A DNA stretch of 7,775 nt from contig JAEZLX010000001.1 in assembly GCA_023415035.1 (NCBI GenBank), forward strand, positions 1-7,775. The letters run 5' to 3'. This DNA comes from Pseudomonadota bacterium. GTDB lineage: Bacteria > Pseudomonadota > Gammaproteobacteria > Burkholderiales > Burkholderiaceae_C. The translations under genes and the position numbers were made by a program. A model generated the notes under the pieces. The model had not been told where the DNA came from. It saw only the letters and a program-made list of their open reading frames with translations, and did not search any database. Positions 1 to 6,226 of the stretch are shown one piece after another; positions within the stretch are counted from its first letter, which is position 1, and each line of letters begins with the position of its first letter.

Positions 1-659
1 GGCGAGGGCAGCACCGTGCACACGGCCTCGAGCAGCGCCTCGCGCCGTGCGCCGTCCATGGGCCGGGCGCAGGCCAGCCAGAGCGTGCCCAGGCAGCGCC
101 GGCCGCCCAGCCCCAGCGGGGCGTCGAGCAGGCGCTGGTCCTGGCCGTCGATGCGGGCCTGCTCCAGCCACACGCCGGGCCAGTCGATGCGCTGCTGCAC
201 GTGGCCGGTGGTGAAGGGCCGGCCGGTGGCCGGCAGGCCCAGCGCCAGCACATCCCAGCCGATCATCTCGGCGTTGTCTTCCAGCTGCATGTCGAGCAGG
301 TTGCGGGCGCGGCAGCCGGGGTAAGCCAGGGTTTCGAGCGGCAGCCATTCCAGGCGTGCATCGCCGGCGAGCCGGATGTCCACGTGCTGCGTACCGGGCT
401 CGCCATCGCTGGCGTAAAAGCGCGTGGCCCCCGGCGTGCTGACAAGTCCGTGCGACCCCGCGTCGGCGCGGATGCGGATGTCCAGACGGTCGCCGCCCAC
501 AATGCCGCCGGGCGGGTGGATCACCACGTTGTGGCAGATCGCGTCACCCTCCGGATAGAGGCTGCGGAAAATGCGCAGCGGGCCTTCGTGCGCGTGGCGG
601 GCAACGGTGCGGCCGCCCTGGTTCTGATAGTGCAGCGAAAGAAGGGCGTGCCAAGGCAT
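1..659 (-). CDS. ureD: Urease accessory protein UreD, C-terminus cut by window edge
   Basis: UreD is a scaffold in the UreD-UreF-UreG complex that delivers nickel to apo-urease in the cytoplasm. About 219 codons are visible, against a usual family length of roughly 270-290, so the last part lies beyond the left edge. Family hallmarks seen in order are GRTVARH (16-22), GPLRIFRSLYPEGD (26-39), CHNVVIHPPGGIVGGD (42-57), STPGATRFY (74-82) and LEWLPLET (103-110). I chose the ATG at 657-659 because MPWHALL fits the usual N-terminus of betaproteobacterial UreD and no ATG or GTG lies between it and the upstream stop. No clear Shine-Dalgarno sequence precedes it. It follows the FAD oxidase by 31 bp in the same direction, so it may be co-transcribed with the catabolic genes. 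Structural urease genes (ureABC) would be expected further left, which is inference. Confidence 0.95.
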   Translation of the reverse strand, partial: MPWHALLSLHYQNQGGRTVARHAHEGPLRIFRSLYPEGDAICHNVVIHPPGGIVGGDRLDIRIRADAGSHGLVSTPGATRFYASDGEPGTQHVDIRLAGDARLEWLPLETLAYPGCRARNLLDMQLEDNAEMIGWDVLALGLPATGRPFTTGHVQQRIDWPGVWLEQARIDGQDQRLLDAPLGLGGRRCLGTLWLACARPMDGARREALLEAVCTVLPS

Positions 660-669
660 GGGCGCTAGT

Positions 670-702
670 GTAGCGGCCGTGGCAGACCGTTCAGGCCGCT
701 AC
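670..702 (-). promoter_or_regulatory. Perfect 9-bp inverted repeat over the FAD oxidase stop codon, just upstream of ureD
   Basis: On the minus strand the arms GTAGCGGCC (702-694) and GGCCGCTAC (678-670) are exact reverse complements around a 15-base loop that begins with the TGA stop of the FAD oxidase. A GC-rich RNA hairpin would end 10 bases before the ureD start codon. No run of U follows, so it is not a standard intrinsic terminator. It could instead modulate ureD translation or stabilise the upstream message, or it could be chance in GC-rich DNA. The repeat is seen directly; any role is inferred. Confidence 0.35.
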
Positions 703-2076
703 CGGCTCGGGCGTGCGCACCTGTGGCGGCGTGCCGGGCCAGCTGCGCAGCTTGCCGGGATTGAGCAGGCCCTGCGGGTCCAGGCGCTGCTTCATGGCCA
801 GCACGCCGGGGTCCAGCTGGTTGTTCTGCTTGCCGTCCTCCACGACGTAGACATGGGGGTTGTTGATCTGCACGCCGTGGTCGCGGTGGATTTGCATGAT
901 CTCGTTCAGGCGCTCTTCGGTGCTGTAGCGAATCAGCTGCAGACCGCTGCAGTTGAAGGCGCCTTCCTTGGTGCGCAGGAACTCCAGATGCATCATGACT
1001 TCGCCCGACAGGGCGGCTTCCAGCGCGAGCACCTGTTCGCGGAAGCGCGCAGGATTGAAGCCGCTCTGGATGTAGGTCAGGTTCTTGTCCACCTTCATGG
1101 CGTGCAGCGTGGTGTGGTTCCACGTGTATTCGAGCAGCGTGCGCCCTGGCCGGCCGTCCGGATCGGCCTCCTTGCGGTACGAGACAGTGCCGTGGTGCTG
1201 CTCCGCCAGCTGCAGCATGCCGGCCTCGCTGTGCGGCGCGACCAACACCAGCACGGCGTGGCAGCCGGCGGGCAGGTGTTCCGCAAGGTTGGTCAGGTGG
1301 TCCGGGACGGGCGCGCCGAGGAAGCAGACTTCCTTTTTCTGCAGGCCGGGCGCGGAGCCGAAGCGGGACGCGAAGTCGAGTCCGTCCGCAAAGCGCTCGA
1401 AGGTCAGGATGCACTCTGTCCAGCGGATGGCCGGTGCCAGCGCGACTTCCAGCTCGAGCACAATGCCGTTGGTGCCGTAGGTGTGATGCAGCAGCATGGC
1501 CTCCGCACCGGTGAGCTCCAGCGTTCTGGGTTCGGGTTCCACCGTCATCACGCGCGCGGCGAGGATGTTGCCTGGCGCGGCCAGCGGCCCCCAGTTGATG
1601 GAACCGGCACCACCGAAGCCGCCGCCGAACAGGCCGCCCAGTGTCGCGCTGCGGAAGGTGGAGGGAATCCAGCGCAGCTCGCTGCCACCGGGGCGCAGCA
1701 GGGCATCCATCTCGGCCAGACGGATGCCCGCCTGCGCACGCGCCACCTGGCCACGGTGCCAGCAGAATCCGTTATAGGCGCTCAGGTCCAACACCACGCC
1801 ACCATGCAGCGGCGTGCATTGGCCGTAGTTGCCGGTACCGCTACCGCGCACGGTGATCGGTATGCTGTGTCGTGCGCACAGGCCGACGATCGCGCGGATC
1901 TCGTCCTCGGTGCGCGGGCGCGCGACGATATCGGCGCTCATGCCCTCCAGCGCCTGCTTGAGCACGGGGCTGAACCAGGCGAAGTCCTGAGACAGTCGCG
2001 AGATGCGCTGGGGATCCGTGACCCAGTCGATGGTGGGCAGGTGGTCCGGGAGGTCGGTGGCGAGCAGCGTGGTCAT
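691..2076 (-). CDS. FAD-binding oxidase/dehydrogenase, GlcD-like (FAD_binding_4 type)
   Basis: This 461-residue cytoplasmic flavoprotein belongs to the vanillyl-alcohol-oxidase/PCMH superfamily, whose members oxidise hydroxy acids, alcohols or amines. The FAD-binding half shows VRGSGTGNYGQ (76-86), the loop that cradles the FAD pyrophosphate, and a glycine-rich stretch with SATLGGLFGGGFGG (143-156) followed by NILAARVMT (170-178). The C-terminus carries LDPQGLLNPGK (432-442), typical of the GlcD-type C-terminal domain. No histidine is seen in the pyrophosphate loop, so FAD is probably non-covalent (inference). I chose the ATG at 2074-2076; an in-frame TTG at 2095-2097 would add seven residues, and neither start has a strong Shine-Dalgarno. 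It lies 34 bp after the permease and 31 bp before ureD. The substrate is unknown; its place after an importer and two hydrolases suggests oxidation of the imported compound or a breakdown product. Confidence 0.88.
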   Translation of the reverse strand: MTTLLATDLPDHLPTIDWVTDPQRISRLSQDFAWFSPVLKQALEGMSADIVARPRTEDEIRAIVGLCARHSIPITVRGSGTGNYGQCTPLHGGVVLDLSAYNGFCWHRGQVARAQAGIRLAEMDALLRPGGSELRWIPSTFRSATLGGLFGGGFGGAGSINWGPLAAPGNILAARVMTVEPEPRTLELTGAEAMLLHHTYGTNGIVLELEVALAPAIRWTECILTFERFADGLDFASRFGSAPGLQKKEVCFLGAPVPDHLTNLAEHLPAGCHAVLVLVAPHSEAGMLQLAEQHHGTVSYRKEADPDGRPGRTLLEYTWNHTTLHAMKVDKNLTYIQSGFNPARFREQVLALEAALSGEVMMHLEFLRTKEGAFNCSGLQLIRYSTEERLNEIMQIHRDHGVQINNPHVYVVEDGKQNNQLDPGVLAMKQRLDPQGLLNPGKLRSWPGTPPQVRTPEPVAA

Positions 2077-2110
2077 GGTGGTATCGGAAGCAAGCAATCA
2101 GGGATCGGGT

Positions 2111-3013
2111 TCAGTCCTGCGACAGTTCGCTGGCGTGCCAGCTGCCCAGGGCCAGGCGCGAGAGCCAGGCCATGAGTACGAACAGGGCGACGCCGGTCAG
2201 TGAAATAAGCAGCAGTGCGGCAAACATCAGGGCAATGTCGAGCTGGAAGCCGGCCTGCAGGATCTGGTAGGCCAGTCCCGCGCCCGTGCCGCCGGTGCCG
2301 GCCACGAACTCGGCAACGACGGCGCCGATCAGCGCAAGGCCGCTGGAGATGCGCAATCCGCCAAAAAAGTAGGGCAGGGCGCTGGGTATGCGCAGGCGGG
2401 CAAGCACCTGCCAGCGGCTGGCGCGTTGCAGCCGGAAGTAGGCCTGAAGGTCGGGATCGACGCTGCGCAGGCCCAGCGTGGTGTTGCTGATGATCGGGAA
2501 CAGGGACACCAGCGTGGCGCACACCACCATCGCGGCCGTCGGGTTCTTGACCCAGATGATGATCAGCGGGGCCACGGCGACCACGGGCGTGACCTGCAGC
2601 AGCACGGCGTAGGGAAACAGCGCCGTCTCGATCGCCTTGCTTTGCACGAACACGAAGGAGATCAGCACGCCCAGCACCGTGGCAGCCAGGAAGGACAGCA
2701 GCGTCACCTTGAGGGTGACCCACAAGGCGGCCATGAGCGTTGCGCCCTCGCTGAAGAGCGATTGCACCATGGCCGAAGGCGAGGGTACGAGGTAGGGCGG
2801 AAGTTTGAGTCCCGTGACCAGACCCTGCCACAGGCCGATGAGCAGCAGGCCGACCAGGCACGGATAGACCAGGCGCTGCACGCGGGGGCGCATCAGCAGC
2901 GGGACGCGCTGGCGGGAGGGCAAGGTCTTGGCCGCGGGTGACGGCGCCGGCACGGGGGTAACGGGAGCAGGCGCGGCGGCGCTGGCCGGCGCGGGGGCGG
3001 CAATCGCGTTCAT
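2111..3013 (-). CDS. ABC transporter permease, NitT/TauT (SsuC/TauC-like) family
   Basis: This 300-residue inner-membrane protein forms the channel of the importer, probably as a homodimer. Hydrophobic segments lie near residues 48-66, 95-123, 131-155, 159-178, 216-238 and 258-285, which fits the six-helix BPD_transp_1 fold. The cytoplasmic EAA-type coupling loop is around 194-213 (ASRWQVLARLRIPSALPYFF), degenerate but recognisable. LPPYLVPSPSAM (71-82) is the usual periplasmic motif after the first helix in this family. The first 30 or so residues are an Ala/Pro-rich low-complexity tail, longer than needed and probably cytoplasmic. The start ATG (3011-3013) overlaps the ATPase stop in ATGA and has a good GGAG eight bases upstream; the reading frame stays open to 3253, but that part overlaps the ATPase gene. 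The substrate cannot be read from this protein. Confidence 0.93.
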   Translation of the reverse strand: MNAIAAPAPASAAAPAPVTPVPAPSPAAKTLPSRQRVPLLMRPRVQRLVYPCLVGLLLIGLWQGLVTGLKLPPYLVPSPSAMVQSLFSEGATLMAALWVTLKVTLLSFLAATVLGVLISFVFVQSKAIETALFPYAVLLQVTPVVAVAPLIIIWVKNPTAAMVVCATLVSLFPIISNTTLGLRSVDPDLQAYFRLQRASRWQVLARLRIPSALPYFFGGLRISSGLALIGAVVAEFVAGTGGTGAGLAYQILQAGFQLDIALMFAALLLISLTGVALFVLMAWLSRLALGSWHASELSQD

Positions 3014-3813
3014 GCGGGCATCTCCTCGGTCGGTGCGCTGGCCTGCTGCAGGCTTTCGTGCAGGCGCCGGGCATGGCTGGCGAATTCGGTCGACACCATG
3101 TAATCGCTGCCACGCGGCCAGGGTGAATCGATCTGGAACTGATCGACCACCCGCCCCGGGCGCGCCGCCATCATCACCACCCGCGAGGACAGGAACACCG
3201 CCTCGTGAATGGAGTGGGTGACGAACACGACCGTCAGCCTCTTTTTCTGCCACAGGGCCAGCAGATCCTCGTCGAGCTTGTGGCGCGTGATTTCATCCAG
3301 CGCGCCGAAGGGCTCATCCATGAGGAGCAAGTCGGGCTGCGTGACCAGACCGCGCGCGATGGAGACGCGCATCTGCATGCCGCCCGAAAGGGCACGCGGC
3401 AGCGCCTTCGCAAAGCGGCCCAGGCCCACGAGCTCAAGGGCTTCGGCCACGCGGGCATCGGCCTCGGCGCGCGGCACGCCGGCCAGGTCCAGCGGCAAAC
3501 GCACGTTGGTCTGCACGCTGGCCCAGGGCATGAGCGTGGGCGCCTGGAAGACGAACGACATGCGCTTGCCCGTGGCCGGCAGCTCCGACACGGGCTTGCG
3601 CCACAGCAGCAGGCGACCGTCGCTGGGGTCAAGCAGGCCGGCGATCATCTTGAGCAGGGTGCTCTTGCCGCAGCCCGACGGGCCCAGCAGCGTGACGAAC
3701 TCACCCTCGCGGATGCTCAGGTCCACCGGCAGCAGGGCCTGCGTGCCGTCGGGGTAGGTCTTTTCGGCCGAGAGGATGTCGACAGCCACCTCGGGTTGCG
3801 CGGTAGTGCTCAT
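3010..3813 (-). CDS. ABC transporter ATP-binding protein, NitT/TauT (SsuB/TauB-like) family
   Basis: This 267-residue cytoplasmic ATPase powers the importer by dimerising on the permease. All catalytic elements are present: Walker A GPSGCGKST (44-52), Q-loop glutamine 90 (FVFQAPTLMPW), signature LSGGM (142-146), Walker B LLLMDEP (162-168) with catalytic Glu167, D-loop ALD (171-173) and switch His200 (FVTHS). The Q-loop run with TLMPW and the FGALDEITRH sequence are characteristic of nitrate/sulfonate/taurine-type ATPases. Length is normal for the family. It starts 25 bp after the binding protein stop, with only a weak GGACAG upstream, and its stop overlaps the permease start by 4 bp (ATGA), so the two are likely translationally coupled and made in equal amounts. 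Confidence 0.96.
   Translation of the reverse strand: MSTTAQPEVAVDILSAEKTYPDGTQALLPVDLSIREGEFVTLLGPSGCGKSTLLKMIAGLLDPSDGRLLLWRKPVSELPATGKRMSFVFQAPTLMPWASVQTNVRLPLDLAGVPRAEADARVAEALELVGLGRFAKALPRALSGGMQMRVSIARGLVTQPDLLLMDEPFGALDEITRHKLDEDLLALWQKKRLTVVFVTHSIHEAVFLSSRVVMMAARPGRVVDQFQIDSPWPRGSDYMVSTEFASHARRLHESLQQASAPTEEMPA
3022..3026 (-). promoter_or_regulatory. Ribosome binding site of the permease
   Basis: AGGAG on the minus strand sits eight bases before the ATG at 3011-3013. It lies inside the end of the ATPase gene and decides the permease start, ruling out the long upstream extension of the open frame. Confidence 0.75.
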
Positions 3814-3838
3814 GTCGTCTGTCCGCGGTGCGTGGCGC

Positions 3839-4831
3839 TCAGGGCAAGACCTTGAGGTCTTTCACGAAGTCGAGCGTGTAGGCGTCTTCCATCTTGAGCT
3901 TGCCGCCCTCGACCAGTTTGGACTCGATCAGGAAGTCGTAGCTGGCCTTGATGCGCTCGGGTGTCATCACGCCGATGCCCAGCCTGGCCGCGTCGCCACC
4001 CGTGACCATGCCCAGTTCCTTGAGCTTGGCCACGCTGTAGGCCAGCTGCTCGTCGGTCATCTTGGGGTTGTCCTTCTTGATCAGCGCGTTGCCGGGCGCC
4101 GGATCGGCCAGGTAGCTCTTCCAGCCTTCCATCGTGGCCTTGACGAAGCTGGCCACGGCCTTGGAGCGGTCCTTCACCGTCTGGTCCATGCAGCTGATGG
4201 TGGTGGCATAGGCCGGGAAGCCGTGGTCGCTGAACATCAGCGTGTTGGCCTTCACGCCGGCCTTCTGGATGGCGAAGGGCTCGGAGGTCAGGTAGCCCTG
4301 CTGCGCGGCGTTCTTGTCGGCCAGGAAGGGCTGGATGTTGAAGGTGTAGGGGCGGGTCTGCGCGTCCGTGAAACCGTACCTGGCCTTGAGCCACGGCCAG
4401 TAGCCGCGGTGCGCCGACGAGGCGATCAGAATGGTCTTGTCCTTGAGGTCCTCGAACTTTGTCACGTCCGCGTGGGCGATGAGCACCTGCGGGTCCTTCT
4501 GGAACACGGCGGCCACGGTGACCACCGGCACGCCACCGGCGCGGACCTGCGCCATTTGCAGGTCGCTCGATCCCATGACGCAGTCGGCCTGGCCGGCAGC
4601 CATGAGCTGCACGATGTTGACCTGCGGGCCTCCCATCTTGATGGTGACGTCCAGCCCGTGCTGCTTGTACAGGCCGGTGGCCACCGCCTGGTAAAAGCCG
4701 CCGTGCTCGGCCTGGGCGTACCAGTTGGTCATGTAGGTGAACTTTTCCTGGGCGTGGGGGGTGCCCAGGGCGCACAGCCCCAGCAGGCTGGTGACGAGGG
4801 CGCGGGTGGTGCGACGGGAAGCTCGGGTCAT
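3839..4831 (-). CDS. ABC transporter substrate-binding protein, NMT1/THI5-like (SsuA/ThiY type)
   Basis: This 330-residue periplasmic protein captures the ligand for the downstream ATPase and permease. Residues 1-27 form a Sec signal peptide: basic MTRASRRTTR, a hydrophobic core (11-23), then PHA|Q as a likely signal peptidase I site. The mature protein begins with NWYAQAEHGGFYQAVATGLY (36-55) and GLDVTIKMGGPQVN, the pattern of NMT1/THI5-like binding proteins, a group that includes pyrimidine (thiamine precursor), riboflavin, sulfonate and nitrate binders. VMGSSDLQMAQVRAGGVPVV and KFEDLKDKTILI are further family blocks. The ATG at 4829-4831 has AGGAG eight bases upstream; the frame is open to 5050 but that would overlap the creatininase-like gene. 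Aromatic residues near the mature N-terminus (W37, Y38, F46, Y47) could stack on a planar ligand such as a pyrimidine or related ring. That is inference; the ligand is unknown. Confidence 0.92.
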   Translation of the reverse strand: MTRASRRTTRALVTSLLGLCALGTPHAQEKFTYMTNWYAQAEHGGFYQAVATGLYKQHGLDVTIKMGGPQVNIVQLMAAGQADCVMGSSDLQMAQVRAGGVPVVTVAAVFQKDPQVLIAHADVTKFEDLKDKTILIASSAHRGYWPWLKARYGFTDAQTRPYTFNIQPFLADKNAAQQGYLTSEPFAIQKAGVKANTLMFSDHGFPAYATTISCMDQTVKDRSKAVASFVKATMEGWKSYLADPAPGNALIKKDNPKMTDEQLAYSVAKLKELGMVTGGDAARLGIGVMTPERIKASYDFLIESKLVEGGKLKMEDAYTLDFVKDLKVLP

Positions 4832-4839
4832 GGCAGTAA

Positions 4840-4844
4840 CTCCT
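4840..4844 (-). promoter_or_regulatory. Ribosome binding site of the substrate-binding protein
   Basis: AGGAG on the minus strand lies eight bases before the ATG at 4829-4831, in the 49-bp gap after the creatininase-like gene. It is among the best Shine-Dalgarno sequences in the window, in keeping with the high expression usually needed for a periplasmic binding protein. Confidence 0.75.
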
Positions 4845-4880
4845 GTGGGTGGCGACAAGTGGTGAAAGGAAATCCGGACA

Positions 4881-5738
4881 TCAGATCGCGGCTGTCTCGA
4901 CGTGGCCCTGGTGCGCCGCGCGGCCCCAGGTGGGCTCGGGCCGCTCGACCCAGCGCAGCGTGTGCAGCTCGGTGATGGCTTGGGCCCAGCTGTCGGCCAG
5001 CGAGTCCAGGATGGCCTGGCCCTGCTCGGCGGTGGCCGGCAGCGGATCACCGATCACGCCGCTGGGGCCGAAGTCGCGCGCGCTCCAGGCACAGGCCGGG
5101 CGGCCGTCGGGCGAGAGCAGGCTGGACGGAAACTCGGGCGGGTAGTTGGCGACGGCGCGGTCCATGCGCACCGTTTCGGGTGCCAGGGCCAGCATCAGTG
5201 CGGTCTCGCCGTGGCCTGCGTGCATGGCCAGCTTCTTTTCTTTCTCGGAGAGGAAGCGCCCCGCCACGTGCGGCACGCGCCAGGTGAAGCTGGGCACGAC
5301 GATGAAATCGCCGTGGCGCAGACGCAATTCGCGTGCGGCCATTTCCATCACCTGGGGCTGGCCGCCATGCCCGTTGACGATCAGCAGCTTGCGAAAACCT
5401 GCGCGGTAGACGGACTCGCCGATCTCGTTCATGGTGGCAAGCAGCGTCTCGCCACTGAGCGTCACCGTGCCGGGAAAGTGCAGGTGTTCCTCCGATTTGC
5501 CGTAGGTGACCGGCGCCATGGCGTAGGCCGGCACCTCTGCCGGCAGGCGGTGCAGGGCATGACCGATGACGCCGGCGGCGATCACCGTGTCCACCGCGCA
5601 GGGCAGATGCGGGCCGTGCTGCTCGGTCGCACCCGTGGGCAGGACGATGACGGTGTTGGCCTTGTCGGGCAGCTCGGCGATCTCGGTCCAGCTCAGGTAG
5701 GGCAGGTAGCGGTGCGGCGGGTTGTATCCGTGCAGCAT
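4881..5738 (-). CDS. Creatininase-family metal-dependent amidohydrolase
   Basis: This 285-residue cytoplasmic enzyme belongs to the creatininase/MftE/formamide-hydrolase superfamily, metal-dependent amidohydrolases that cut cyclic or linear amides. Seen directly: LPTGATEQHGPHLP (33-46) with metal ligands Glu39 and His41, Asp50 in CAVDT, FPGTVTLS (88-95), NGHGGQ (122-127) with His124, and HAGHGETALML (173-183) with the conserved Glu178. The later run RMDRAVANYPPEFPS also resembles true creatininase. By eye alignment, the creatininase NGHYEN motif, whose Glu122 binds the second metal, is NGHGGQ here, so creatinine is not a safe substrate call. Length is slightly above the usual 250-260. The ATG at 5736-5738 has only a weak CGGA upstream; the frame extends to 6002 but would overlap the Rid gene. 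It follows Rid by 26 bp and precedes the binding protein by 49 bp. Ring opening of an imported lactam-like compound is a reasonable inference. Confidence 0.9.
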   Translation of the reverse strand: MLHGYNPPHRYLPYLSWTEIAELPDKANTVIVLPTGATEQHGPHLPCAVDTVIAAGVIGHALHRLPAEVPAYAMAPVTYGKSEEHLHFPGTVTLSGETLLATMNEIGESVYRAGFRKLLIVNGHGGQPQVMEMAARELRLRHGDFIVVPSFTWRVPHVAGRFLSEKEKKLAMHAGHGETALMLALAPETVRMDRAVANYPPEFPSSLLSPDGRPACAWSARDFGPSGVIGDPLPATAEQGQAILDSLADSWAQAITELHTLRWVERPEPTWGRAAHQGHVETAAI

Positions 5739-5764
5739 GGCGTTTTGTCCGGTGGGTGATGGGG

Positions 5765-6226
5765 TCAGCGTTGGGGGAGCCAGGCCGTGGCCTCGACCTC
5801 GATGAGGATGTCGGTGGTGGGCAGCATGGCGCTGACCTCGACCACGGTGGAGACTGGCGGCTCGCCGGGGAAGAACAGCTTGCGCACGCGGCTGTAGTAC
5901 GGGAAGTGGTCCAGGTTGCGGAAGTACTGCACCAGCTTGACCACATCGCTCATCTGGCCGCCCGCGGACTCGACGGTCTGGCGGATGCGGTCGAGCACCC
6001 ACCAGCTCTGCGCGAGGATGGGGCCTTCCTTGATGTCGGCGGAGAACTCGCCGGTGCGCCCGAGCAGGGTGGCCGCTTCGGCGGGGATGTCGTCGTAGCC
6101 GCGCACGATGCGGCCGGCGGCGGGCTCCACGGCGATGACGCCGGAGAGGAAGATGAAGTCACCGGCGCGCCGCCAGGCGGCGTAGCGGGCCAGGGGCTGG
6201 GCGATGTTCCTTGTGCTGTCGTTCAT
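5765..6226 (-). CDS. Rid/YjgF/YER057c/UK114-family protein lacking the RidA catalytic arginine
   Basis: Rid proteins are small trimers that bind enamines, imines or related unstable intermediates at subunit interfaces; RidA itself deaminates 2-aminoacrylate. This one has 153 residues, longer than the usual 125-130. Family features are AGDFIFLSGVIAV (21-33), an amphipathic region ending in DRIRQTVESAGGQMSDVVKL (79-98), and a C-terminus with STVVEVSAML (126-135) and IEVEATAWLP (142-151). RidA has PARSCVEVA at the active site; here the matching run is PVSTVVEVS, placing Ser126 where catalytic Arg105 should be. Classic imine deaminase activity is therefore unlikely, though Glu145 is kept. The ATG at 6224-6226 overlaps the stop of the upstream amidohydrolase in ATGA; the frame extends to 6448 only by overlapping that gene. 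Rid homologues often sit beside nitrogen-heterocycle catabolic enzymes (RutC in uracil breakdown), which fits this context. Confidence 0.9.
   Translation of the reverse strand: MNDSTRNIAQPLARYAAWRRAGDFIFLSGVIAVEPAAGRIVRGYDDIPAEAATLLGRTGEFSADIKEGPILAQSWWVLDRIRQTVESAGGQMSDVVKLVQYFRNLDHFPYYSRVRKLFFPGEPPVSTVVEVSAMLPTTDILIEVEATAWLPQR

Noticed and set aside
660..702. Intrinsic terminator after the FAD oxidase
   Set aside because: The stem-loop is perfect, but no U-tract follows on the minus strand and ureD begins 10 bases later. It is listed as a possible regulatory hairpin instead.
2077..2097. TTG start adding seven residues to the FAD oxidase
   Set aside because: Neither start has a strong ribosome binding site, but ATG is the more common codon and the extra residues carry no conserved feature. 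The choice is not certain.
658..2175. 505-codon open frame on the plus strand opposite the FAD oxidase
   Set aside because: It is antisense to a gene with clear FAD-binding motifs, has a Val/Gln/His-rich composition typical of high-GC complement frames, and shows no recognisable domain.
3014..3253. Longer N-terminus for the permease
   Set aside because: It would overlap the ATPase by over 200 bases with no family match, while the ATG at 3011-3013 has an AGGAG and the usual ATGA coupling.
4766..4780. Possible lipoprotein signal (cysteine near LLGLC) in the binding protein
   Set aside because: The residues before the cysteine do not fit a lipobox (Leu at -1 instead of Gly or Ala), and a good signal peptidase I site follows at PHA|Q.
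2111..4831. Urea-specific ABC transporter (UrtABCDE), suggested by the neighbouring urease gene
   Set aside because: Urt systems have five genes with branched-chain amino acid-type components. This one has a single NitT/TauT-type permease, one ATPase and an NMT1-like binding protein.
3776..4975. 399-codon plus-strand open frame opposite the substrate-binding protein
   Set aside because: The minus strand here has a signal peptide, a ribosome binding site and family motifs; the plus frame has none and straddles two gene boundaries.
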